This document shows positions 8,448 through 15,451 of a stretch of DNA of 64,000 bases, in pieces. Below the pieces are notes generated by a model. It was not told where the DNA came from, made no database searches, and was given only the letters and a program-made list of their open reading frames with translations. Location of the stretch: the NCBI RefSeq assembly GCF_001612785.1, contig NZ_BDBC01000032.1, forward strand, positions 124,001-188,000. Reading direction: 5' to 3'. A program made the position numbers and the translations under genes. This DNA is from Nocardia beijingensis NBRC 16342. Lineage in GTDB: Bacteria; Actinomycetota; Actinomycetes; Mycobacteriales; Mycobacteriaceae. Numbering within the stretch: the first letter of the stretch is position 1; the number at the start of each line of letters is the position of its first letter.

Positions 8448-8470
8448 CACCGTGTCCGCGCATTCGTCAC
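8447..8470 (-). CDS. Seven-codon upstream ORF overlapping the aldo/keto reductase start
   Basis: A leaderless-type frame (GTG at 8470, reading VTNARTR then TGA) begins 7 nt after a TAGGCT -10 hexamer. Its stop overlaps the ATG of the reductase as TGATG. The reductase has no ribosome site of its own, so it may be translated by ribosomes that finish this mini-cistron. This is inferred from spacing alone. Confidence 0.45.
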   Translation of the reverse strand: MTNARTR

Positions 8471-8477
8471 GGCGCCA

Positions 8478-8483
8478 AGCCTA
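8478..8483 (-). promoter_or_regulatory. -10 element for the upstream ORF / aldo-keto reductase
   Basis: TAGGCT on the minus strand lies 7 nt from the GTG of the short upstream frame, the same geometry as the other leaderless promoters here. Confidence 0.5.
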
Positions 8484-8703
8484 GAGTGTGGACACGCGAC
8501 TCGGCGCCCACCAGCGCAGTGGGTCGCGCTTCGGTGCGCGGGCGCACCCGCGACCACAGCAGCCCGGCGGCCGGGCACGCCGACGTGGCCTCGACACTGT
8601 ACTGTCGCTGCGTGATTGGGGCCGGTTCCGGGCGGCAAACCACCGGCCGCCGCACCGATGCCCAGGTGAAAACGCGTATTCACGCGGAAGTGGAGGAAGC
8701 TTC

Positions 8704-9648
8704 GTGGTAGGCGAGTCGATGACCTGGGTGCAGGCCTTGGTGCTGGGACTGGTGCAGGGACTGACGGAATTCCTGCCGATCTCCTCCTCGGCGCACCTGC
8801 GCATCGTGTCGTCGGTCTTCTTCGGCGACGACGCGGGCGCCTCGTTCACCGCGGTCACCCAGCTGGGCACCGAGGCGGCGGTGCTGGTGTACTTCGCCAA
8901 GGACATCTGGCGCATCGTGCTGGCCTGGTTCGCGGGCCTGCGCGAGCAGCTCACCGCGCGCGGTCGCCAGCAGGTGCCGCTGCACGATCAGCCCACCACG
9001 AGACTTCCGGTCATCACCGCCGACCACACCCGCGTTTTCGACCAGCAGGCCCAGCGCGAACTCGACTACCGCATCGGCTGGTATGTGATCATCGCCACCA
9101 TCCCGATCGGTGTGCTGGGGTTCTTGTTCAAAGACGAGATCCGCACCGGCGCCCGCAATCTGTGGCTGGTGTCGTTCATGCTGATCTTCTTCGCCCTGGT
9201 CATCGCCGCCGGTGAGCACTTCGGCCGCAAGGAACGCCCGATCGAGCAACTGACCACCCGCGACGGGCTGGCGATGGGTTTCGCGCAGTGCCTGGCACTG
9301 GTCCCCGGCGTCTCCCGCTCCGGCGCCACCTCCACCGCGGGCCTGTTCCTGGGGTTGGAGCGCGAAGCGGCCGTACGGTTTTCGTTCCTGCTGGCCATCC
9401 CCGCCGTGACCGCCTCGGGCCTGTTCAGCCTCCCGGACGCGTTCGAACCCGCTGGTGAGGGCCTCAACGCCAGTGGGCCGCAACTGCTGGTGGCCACCGT
9501 GCTGGCGTTCGCGGTCGGCTACGCGTCGGTGGCGTGGCTGCTGCGTTTCGTGGCGCGGCATTCGCTGTACTGGTTCGTGGGCTACCGCATCGCGCTGGGC
9601 GCGATCCTGCTGGGTCTGCTGGCGGGCGGGGTGATCTCGGCGACATGA
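8704..9648 (+). CDS. uppP: Undecaprenyl-diphosphate phosphatase
   Basis: A 314-residue BacA/UppP-type integral membrane phosphatase that recycles undecaprenyl diphosphate to the monophosphate carrier for peptidoglycan synthesis. The Q18-x3-E22 motif and the following LPISSSAHL loop form one half of the active site, and PGVSRSGAT in the second half completes it. Several hydrophobic helices fill the rest. The GTG at 8704 is chosen because GGAGGA lies 6 nt upstream; an ATG at 8719 would remove only five residues. The insert between the first helices (about residues 75-115) is hydrophilic, as in actinobacterial members. Confidence 0.93.
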   Translation: MVGESMTWVQALVLGLVQGLTEFLPISSSAHLRIVSSVFFGDDAGASFTAVTQLGTEAAVLVYFAKDIWRIVLAWFAGLREQLTARGRQQVPLHDQPTTRLPVITADHTRVFDQQAQRELDYRIGWYVIIATIPIGVLGFLFKDEIRTGARNLWLVSFMLIFFALVIAAGEHFGRKERPIEQLTTRDGLAMGFAQCLALVPGVSRSGATSTAGLFLGLEREAAVRFSFLLAIPAVTASGLFSLPDAFEPAGEGLNASGPQLLVATVLAFAVGYASVAWLLRFVARHSLYWFVGYRIALGAILLGLLAGGVISAT

Positions 9649-9652
9649 TCGC

Positions 9653-9658
9653 TAGGCT
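9653..9658 (+). promoter_or_regulatory. Leaderless -10 element for the histidine phosphatase
   Basis: TAGGCT is followed by 6 nt and the ATG at 9665; there is no ribosome site. Confidence 0.55.
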
Positions 9659-9664
9659 GACCGC

Positions 9665-10423
9665 ATGACGGTGATCCTGTTGCGGCACGGTGTGTCGACG
9701 TCGAACACCGCCCGCACCCTGGCCGGTCGCAGCACCGGCGTCGAGCTCACCGAGCGCGGCGAGGAGCAGGCGAGGGCCGTGGCCGAACGACTGGCCGGGC
9801 TGCCGATCGAACGCATCGTGCACTCCCCGCTGCTGCGCTGCCAGCGCACGGTCGCACCGCTGGCGGAAAAGTTCGGGCTGGAACCGGTATTCGACGACCG
9901 GCTGCTCGAGGTGGACTACGGCGAGTGGACCGGCCGCCCCATCGCCGAACTGCTGGAGGAGCCGCTGTGGAAGGTCGTGCAACGGCACGCCTCCGGCGCG
10001 GTGTTCCCCGGCGGGGAAGGGCTGGCGCAGGTACAGGCCCGCGCGGTCGCCGCGATCCGCGAGCACGACCGCGCCCTGGCCGAACAACACGGCCACGACG
10101 CGCTGTGGGTGGCGTGCACCCACGGTGACGTGATCAAGTCCGTGCTCGCCGACGCCCTCGGCATCCACCTCGACGGCTTCCAGCGCATCGTCGTCGAACC
10201 CGCCTCGCTCAGCGTCGTGCGCTACACCCCCACCGCCCCCTTCGTGTGGCGGCTCAACGACACCGGCGCCGACCTGTCGGCCCTGGCGGGCGCAGGCGGG
10301 CAACGACAGGCCGCGGCCGGGCCCGCGCCGGGAGGCGAAGTCTCCGGACCAGTCCCCGGTGGCGAACTCGGCAACAACGCGAGTGCGGATAATGGGAATG
10401 CGGAGCGTCGAGATTCCTTGTAG
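9665..10423 (+). CDS. Histidine phosphatase family protein (phosphoglycerate-mutase-like)
   Basis: A 252-residue branch-1 histidine phosphatase. The catalytic RHG motif is at residues 7-9 (LLRHGVSTSN), and the second histidine lies in CTHGDVIKS. It resembles the MSMEG_4193-like putative phosphomutases that sit beside DUF3090 genes in actinobacteria. The last 45 residues are a Gly/Ala/Pro-rich low-complexity tail and may be disordered. It heads the block leading to mshC. The substrate is not known, and a true mutase activity is doubtful because the family is mostly phosphatases. Confidence 0.88.
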   Translation: MTVILLRHGVSTSNTARTLAGRSTGVELTERGEEQARAVAERLAGLPIERIVHSPLLRCQRTVAPLAEKFGLEPVFDDRLLEVDYGEWTGRPIAELLEEPLWKVVQRHASGAVFPGGEGLAQVQARAVAAIREHDRALAEQHGHDALWVACTHGDVIKSVLADALGIHLDGFQRIVVEPASLSVVRYTPTAPFVWRLNDTGADLSALAGAGGQRQAAAGPAPGGEVSGPVPGGELGNNASADNGNAERRDSL

Positions 10424-10494
10424 ACAACCGAGCGGTCGTCGTAGTCAATCCCCGCGCCGCGGGTAGTCGATCAGGGTCATATCAGGAGGTGCAT

Positions 10495-11079
10495 GTGTCA
10501 CGCGCAATCCATGTATTCCGCACCCCCGATCGTTTCGTCGCCGGGACCGTCGGTGAGCCGGGCGATCGCGCGTTCTACCTGCAGGCCGTGCAGGAACCGC
10601 GCGTGGTCAGCGTGCTGCTGGAAAAGCAGCAGGTCAAAGTACTCGCCGACCGGATGGGTCTGCTGCTGGACGAGGTCGCGCGCCGCTTCGGCGCCGAAGT
10701 GCCCCCGCAGGCCGAGGACGTCAGCGACAACGCGCCCCTGGTCACCCCGATCGACGCCGAATTCCGCGTCGGCACCATGGGCCTGGGCTGGGACGCCGAC
10801 GCGGGCGCGGTGGTGGTCGAGCTGCTGGCGATCACCGAGACCGAGGTCGACGAGTCGGTGGTGCTCGACGACACCGAGGAGGGCCCCGACGCGGTGCGGG
10901 TGTTCCTCACCCCGATCCAGGCCCGCGAATTCGCGCTGCGCTCCACCCGCGTGATCGCCGCGGGCCGCCCGCCGTGCCCGCTGTGCGGTGAGCCGCTGTC
11001 GGCGCGCGGGCACATGTGCGTGCGCACCAACGGCTACAAACGCGGTGACATCTTCGGCGCGGCCGAACTAGAGGAGTGA
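10495..11079 (+). CDS. DUF3090 family protein
   Basis: A 194-residue cytoplasmic protein of the actinobacterial DUF3090 family. The GTG at 10495 has a strong AGGAGG 5 nt upstream. The C-terminus carries a CPLCGEPL motif with a further Cys (HMCVR), which suggests a bound metal ion. It is 4 nt from the next gene and surely co-transcribed with it. The family always travels with the SCO1664-like kinase-fold gene and often with the phosphatase and mshC. No activity is established that I know of. Confidence 0.88.
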   Translation: MSRAIHVFRTPDRFVAGTVGEPGDRAFYLQAVQEPRVVSVLLEKQQVKVLADRMGLLLDEVARRFGAEVPPQAEDVSDNAPLVTPIDAEFRVGTMGLGWDADAGAVVVELLAITETEVDESVVLDDTEEGPDAVRVFLTPIQAREFALRSTRVIAAGRPPCPLCGEPLSARGHMCVRTNGYKRGDIFGAAELEE

Positions 11080-11083
11080 ATCG

Positions 11084-11893
11084 GTGGCCGAGACCGGGGA
11101 CGGATTCCACAGCGGCGAACTGACCGTGATCGGGCGGGTGAACACCGCCAGCAACGTCACCCTGGTCTGCGAGGTGAACGACACCGCCACCGGCGAGGCA
11201 CCGTTGCGGGTGGTCTACAAACCCATCCGCGGCGAACGACCGCTGTGGGATTTCCCCGACGGCACTCTCGCCGGGCGCGAGGTGGCCTCCTACCTGATCT
11301 CCGAGGCGATCGGCTGGGGCGTGATTCCCGAAACCATTTTGCGCGACGGCCCTTTCGGCCCCGGCATGGTGCAGCGCTGGGTGGAGGGCGCCGACAACCA
11401 CACCGACCGCGGCGACCGCCTCGACCTGATCGACCTGTGCCCGGCCGGCGCGGTGCCCGACGGCTTCCGCGAGGTGCTGCGCGCGCAGGACGACCTGGGC
11501 AACGAAGTGTCACTGATCCACGCCGACGATCCGCGACTGCACCGGGTGGCAGTGCTGGACGTCCTGCTCAACAACGCCGACCGCAAAGGCGGCCACGCCC
11601 TGGAAGGGGTGGACGGGCAGGTCTACGGCGTCGACCACGGCATCTGCCTGCACACCGACCACAAACTGCGCACCGTGCTGTGGGGCTGGGCCGGGCAGCC
11701 CATCGACGACGGGTTGATCGCCGACATCACCGCGTTCGCCAAGCAACTGCCGGGCGCGTTCGCCGACACGCTCGGCGCGCACATCACCGACACCGAGATC
11801 GACGCGTTGATCGAGCGCACCCAGCGGCTGCTCGACGACCCGGTGATGCCGCTGCCGCGCACCTCGCGGCCCATTCCGTGGCCCGCCTTCTGA
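11084..11893 (+). CDS. SCO1664-like protein (PI3/4-kinase-like fold)
   Basis: A 269-residue protein of the SCO1664 family, distantly related to phosphatidylinositol 3/4-kinases. A GTG start follows GAGGAG after the DUF3090 stop. Visible motifs include RVVYKPIRGERPLWDFP near the N-terminus, VLDVLLNNADRKGGH (catalytic-loop-like, with Asn and Asp) and YGVDHGICLH (DFG-like metal site). It is probably soluble. Substrate and role are unknown. The tight pairing with DUF3090 suggests that the two proteins work together. Confidence 0.85.
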   Translation: MAETGDGFHSGELTVIGRVNTASNVTLVCEVNDTATGEAPLRVVYKPIRGERPLWDFPDGTLAGREVASYLISEAIGWGVIPETILRDGPFGPGMVQRWVEGADNHTDRGDRLDLIDLCPAGAVPDGFREVLRAQDDLGNEVSLIHADDPRLHRVAVLDVLLNNADRKGGHALEGVDGQVYGVDHGICLHTDHKLRTVLWGWAGQPIDDGLIADITAFAKQLPGAFADTLGAHITDTEIDALIERTQRLLDDPVMPLPRTSRPIPWPAF

Positions 11894-12076
11894 CGGTGCC
11901 TTCCGGCGTGAACGACACCGTCACCGGCCCTGCCCGCGGCGCCGACAGCTGATTCAGCGAAACCGTAATTATTGACATCCCACGATTTGCTGGAAGACGC
12001 AGGTGGCGGCGGGCGGGCGCGGCGCGCGGGCGGTGTGGGCCACCGGCCCGGGGAAGGATGAGCCGCACCACACCTT

Positions 12077-12082
12077 TACCCT
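12077..12082 (+). promoter_or_regulatory. Leaderless -10 element of mshC
   Basis: TACCCT precedes the ATG at 12090 by 7 nt, and no ribosome site is present. mshC can therefore be expressed independently of the upstream DUF3090/SCO1664 genes. Confidence 0.55.
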
Positions 12083-12089
12083 CGTAAGC

Positions 12090-13328
12090 ATGCAGTCCTG
12101 GTCCGATACCGCCCTCCCCACCGTCCCCGGAGCAGGACCGCCGTTGCGGTTGTACGACACCGCAGACCGTCTGGTGCGCCCGGTCACCGCCGGTCCCACC
12201 GCCACCATGTACGTCTGCGGCATCACCCCCTACGACGCCACCCACCTCGGGCACGCCGCGACCTACCTGACCTTCGACCTGGTCAACCGGCTGTGGCGCG
12301 ACGCGGGCCACGACGTGCACTACGTGCAGAACGTCACCGACGTCGACGACCCGCTGTTCGAACGCGCCGCCCGCGACGGCGTCGACTGGCGCGACCTGGG
12401 CGCGGCGGAGACCGACCTGTTCCGCGAGGACATGGCCGCGCTGCGGATCGTGCCGCCCCGCGACTACATCGGCGCCGTCGAATCCGTCGACGAGGTCGTC
12501 GAATTCGTGCAGAAACTGCTGGCTTCCGGCGCCGCCTACGTCGTCGACGACGCCGAATACCCCGACATCTACTTCCGCGCCGACGCCACCGAGCAGTTCG
12601 GCTACGAATCCGGCTACGACCGCGCCACCATGGAGCGGCTGTTCGCCGAACGCGGCGGCGACCCCGGCCGTCCCGGCAAACGCGACCCCATCGACGCGCT
12701 GCTGTGGCGTTCGGCGCGTCCGGGCGAGCCGTCCTGGCCCGCCCCGTTCGGCCCTGGGCGGCCCGGCTGGCACATCGAGTGTTCGGCGATCGCGTTGAAC
12801 CGTATCGGCCCGGAATTCGACATCCAGGGCGGCGGCAGTGATCTGATCTACCCCCACCACGAGTACTCCGCCGCGCATGCCGAGTCCCTCATCGCCGGGC
12901 GCCGCTTCGCCCGCCACTACGTGCACGCCGGGCTGATCGGGCTGGACGGGGAGAAGATGTCCAAGTCGCGCGGCAACCTCGTGCTGGTGTCCGCGCTGCG
13001 CCGCGACGGCGTCGATCCGGGCGCTATCCGCCTCGGCCTGCTGGCCGGCCACTACCGCCAGGACCGCATGTGGACCGACGCCCTGCTCGAGCAGGCGCAG
13101 CGGCGACTGCATCTGTGGCGCGAGGCCGCCGCAGCGCCCGCGGGCCCTTCGGCCACCGACACCGTCGCACGCCTGCGCCAGCATCTGGCCGACGATCTGG
13201 ACACCCCCAAGGCGCTCGACGCGATCGACAGCTGGGCGCGTCAGGCGCTGGACTACGGCGGCCAGGACGCCGACGCGCCCGCGCTGATCGCCACCGCCGT
13301 CGACGCGCTGCTGGGCATCCGCCTGTAG
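12090..13328 (+). CDS. mshC: Cysteine--1D-myo-inosityl glucosamine ligase MshC
   Basis: A 412-residue ligase, the expected length for MshC. It joins cysteine to GlcN-inositol using ATP in mycothiol synthesis, the actinobacterial replacement for glutathione. It is a class I cysteinyl-tRNA-synthetase relative without the anticodon domain. The zinc ligand Cys43 (YVCGITPYD), the HIGH motif HLGH (52-55) and the KMSKS loop (289-293) are intact. The ATG at 12090 fits both the family N-terminus and the leaderless promoter. A longer upstream frame is rejected. Confidence 0.95.
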   Translation: MQSWSDTALPTVPGAGPPLRLYDTADRLVRPVTAGPTATMYVCGITPYDATHLGHAATYLTFDLVNRLWRDAGHDVHYVQNVTDVDDPLFERAARDGVDWRDLGAAETDLFREDMAALRIVPPRDYIGAVESVDEVVEFVQKLLASGAAYVVDDAEYPDIYFRADATEQFGYESGYDRATMERLFAERGGDPGRPGKRDPIDALLWRSARPGEPSWPAPFGPGRPGWHIECSAIALNRIGPEFDIQGGGSDLIYPHHEYSAAHAESLIAGRRFARHYVHAGLIGLDGEKMSKSRGNLVLVSALRRDGVDPGAIRLGLLAGHYRQDRMWTDALLEQAQRRLHLWREAAAAPAGPSATDTVARLRQHLADDLDTPKALDAIDSWARQALDYGGQDADAPALIATAVDALLGIRL

Positions 13329-13371
13329 CCGACCCCTTGCCCGCATCACCCGCTCGTGATGGGGTACGCAG

Positions 13372-14433
13372 GTGTGTAACCTTCCCGGCCTCGGGCTGCT
13401 GAAATCTCTCCGCGTCGGCCGCTTGCGCCCGGCGGCCGGTCCCGCCGATCCGCGGACGATCGCCGCGCGCGCCCGCTTCTTCGGCGCCGACACCGTCGAC
13501 CCGGCGACGGGCGCCCTGCGCACCGACCGGGTCGTGCTGTCCTGGGTCGGCTGCACCACCTACGCCCTGGCCATGGGCGGTTCGGTGCTGCTGCTCGACG
13601 CGTGGGTGCCACGGCTGACCAGCACCGGCTACGTCCCGGCCACCCCGCAGGATCTGGTGGACCTGGCGCCTGCGGCGATCTTCATCGGCCACGGCCACTT
13701 CGATCACGCCGCCGCCGCCGGCCGCATCGCCGCGGCCGGCGGCGCGGTCGTGCACGGCACCGCCGAGCATTGCGCGAACATCGCCGCCCAGGTCGAGGAC
13801 CCGGCGTTCCCCACCGCCGCGCACGGTGACGCGGACACCGCGATCGGCGCCCGCGAAGACTGCACCGTGGGCGCGGTGCAGGTGAGCGTCGTGCGGCACC
13901 TGCACTCCGCACGCACCCCACCCGATCCCGTCGACGGATCACCCCGCTTCTTTCCCCGCCCCGAACCAGGCGTCGTGCTCACCCACCCGCCGACACCCGG
14001 CGGCCTGCTGCAAAGCCTGCCGCGCCTGCGCGATCCCGAAGGCGGGGTGCTGCTGTATCAGTTCCGGGTGCCGGGCTTCGCTCTGGTGTGGCACGACTCC
14101 ACCGGACCGCTCACCGAACGCGCCCCGCAGGTGTTCGACACCCTCGCCGCGCTACCGGCCACCGATGTGCAGATCGGCGCGGTGCAGGGCTACAACCAGA
14201 TCAGCAACGGCCTGCGCGATCCCCGCACCTACATCCAGGCTTTGAGCCCCGGGCTGTTCGTGCCGAGCCATCACGACAACTGGCTGCCCGGACTCACCGC
14301 GAGCGCGGCGACCTACGACGCAGCGCTGCGCGCGGAACTCGAACGCATCCCCGCGCCGCGGCGCCCGCAACTGCGCGTCATGCACGACCCGGCCGACTAC
14401 GTGCACCCGCAGCGGCTCACTTTCCAGTTGTGA
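13372..14433 (+). CDS. MBL-fold metallo-hydrolase
   Basis: A 353-residue metallo-beta-lactamase-fold hydrolase. The metal motif is GHGHFDHA (HxHxDH), with later candidate ligands in VRHLHSAR, LVWHDSTG and PSHHDNW. The N-terminus has a hydrophobic patch but no convincing cleavage site. It follows mshC by 43 nt on the same strand and may be the last gene of that transcript. The end converges with a broken TetR gene, overlapping it by 37 nt. The substrate is unknown; distant similarity to NAPE-PLD-like lipid hydrolases is possible but not shown. Confidence 0.82.
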   Translation: MCNLPGLGLLKSLRVGRLRPAAGPADPRTIAARARFFGADTVDPATGALRTDRVVLSWVGCTTYALAMGGSVLLLDAWVPRLTSTGYVPATPQDLVDLAPAAIFIGHGHFDHAAAAGRIAAAGGAVVHGTAEHCANIAAQVEDPAFPTAAHGDADTAIGAREDCTVGAVQVSVVRHLHSARTPPDPVDGSPRFFPRPEPGVVLTHPPTPGGLLQSLPRLRDPEGGVLLYQFRVPGFALVWHDSTGPLTERAPQVFDTLAALPATDVQIGAVQGYNQISNGLRDPRTYIQALSPGLFVPSHHDNWLPGLTASAATYDAALRAELERIPAPRRPQLRVMHDPADYVHPQRLTFQL

Positions 14434-14726
14434 GCGCTCCCGCGCCGTCGCGGCGAGCTCGAGGACGGCGATCTTGTCGTGGTAGTCGAGCGTGGGCATG
14501 GCGGGTCCTTCCGGGAGCGCGGTCTGCAGGTCCAGGAAGCGGCGCGCAACCAGGTGCGGCCGAGTAGCTCGGCGCGCGATCCGAAGGTGTGGTAGATGGC
14601 GCCGTTGGACACGCCGGTGGCGGCGGCGACCGCGTGCGTCGTGACAGCGGCGGGGCCGCAGCGAACGGCCAGCGATTCCGCGGCATCGAGCACGGTGCCG
14701 GGGTCGTGGATCCGGGGGCGTGGCAT
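14397..14726 (-). pseudogene. TetR family regulator, frameshifted and truncated
   Basis: From the ATG at 14726 the first 65 codons are a clean TetR DNA-binding domain (GVSNGAIYHTFGSRAELLGRTW). At about 14543 the family pattern RRFLDLQT continues in another frame, indicating a small deletion. The in-frame product turns into Arg/Ser/Pro-rich nonsense and stops at 14397. No ligand-binding domain follows in any frame, because the DNA beyond belongs to the convergent metallo-hydrolase. A 109-residue truncated protein could still be made and might bind DNA. Confidence 0.65.
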
Positions 14727-14843
14727 GCCGCGCGGTGTCCCGCGGCCGCACCCATGCGCGCTAGGTATCTCAGCAGGTAACAGGTACCGAAGTGTCTTCT
14801 CGGCGTACGCGACGGTACTTCCCGTGCGCCCTCCAGGCGACCC

Positions 14844-14883
14844 TACGATGGGGTACTGTTCGGTCCCTCCCCCCTGACCGAAC
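14844..14883 (+). promoter_or_regulatory. Promoter and palindromic operator of a TetR gene
   Basis: A TACGAT hexamer (14844-14849) is followed by an 8-bp inverted repeat, GTTCGGTC (14858-14865) and GACCGAAC (14876-14883), separated by a pyrimidine-rich 10-nt spacer. The repeat would lie across or just after the start of transcription, a typical autorepression site for the TetR gene at 14902. Confidence 0.55.
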
Positions 14884-14901
14884 GAACAGAACGGCGCCCG
14901 C

Positions 14902-15450
14902 ATGTCACGAGTGGTCACCAAGGAGCAGTACTTCGACACCGGCCTGGAAGTGCTCGCCGAACTCGGCTTCAAAGGTCTCAACATCGGCGTCCTGTGCCGG
15001 CAGCTCGGCGTCACCAGCGGCTCGTTCTACCACCACTTCGGCAGCTGGCAAGGATTCGTCGACGCCCTGCTCGAGCACTGGGAGAACCGCCAGGTGCGCA
15101 TCCTGGGCACCATGCCGTTCAACCAGGGCAATCCCGACGACGACATCCGCGCCATGTCCGACCTCGCCTCCGGTCTGCACCACGCCGCCGAAGCCGCCAT
15201 CCGCGCCTGGGCGGCCAACGACGAATCGGTCAACCTCGCACTCAAGCGCGTCGACGAATCCCGCAGGCGCACCGTGCACAAGGCGGTCAAAGGAGTCGTC
15301 GGCGACAACGACACCGCCGCGGTGGTCACCTCGCTGGGCATGGCGATGCTCGTCGGCTACCAGCAGATCGCCGCGGGCGGGGAGAACCTCTCACTGGACC
15401 AGCTGCTGGCCGAATACGCGCGCCTGATCTACTCCCACGCCCAGCGCTGA
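14902..15450 (+). CDS. TetR family transcriptional regulator
   Basis: A 182-residue TetR-type repressor. The helix-turn-helix is around LGVTSGSFYHHFG (residues 33-45), and the rest is an all-helical effector domain. The start ATG at 14902 has only weak ribosome-site similarity. A palindrome upstream suggests autoregulation. The neighbour downstream (Na+/H+ antiporter) converges and ends one nucleotide after this stop codon, so it is not in the same unit. The target and ligand are unknown. Confidence 0.88.
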   Translation: MSRVVTKEQYFDTGLEVLAELGFKGLNIGVLCRQLGVTSGSFYHHFGSWQGFVDALLEHWENRQVRILGTMPFNQGNPDDDIRAMSDLASGLHHAAEAAIRAWAANDESVNLALKRVDESRRRTVHKAVKGVVGDNDTAAVVTSLGMAMLVGYQQIAAGGENLSLDQLLAEYARLIYSHAQR

Positions 15451-15451
15451 G

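Noticed and set aside
11784..13559. Minus-strand frame opposite mshC.
   Set aside because: Shadow of the mshC reading frame; no start signal and low-complexity sequence.
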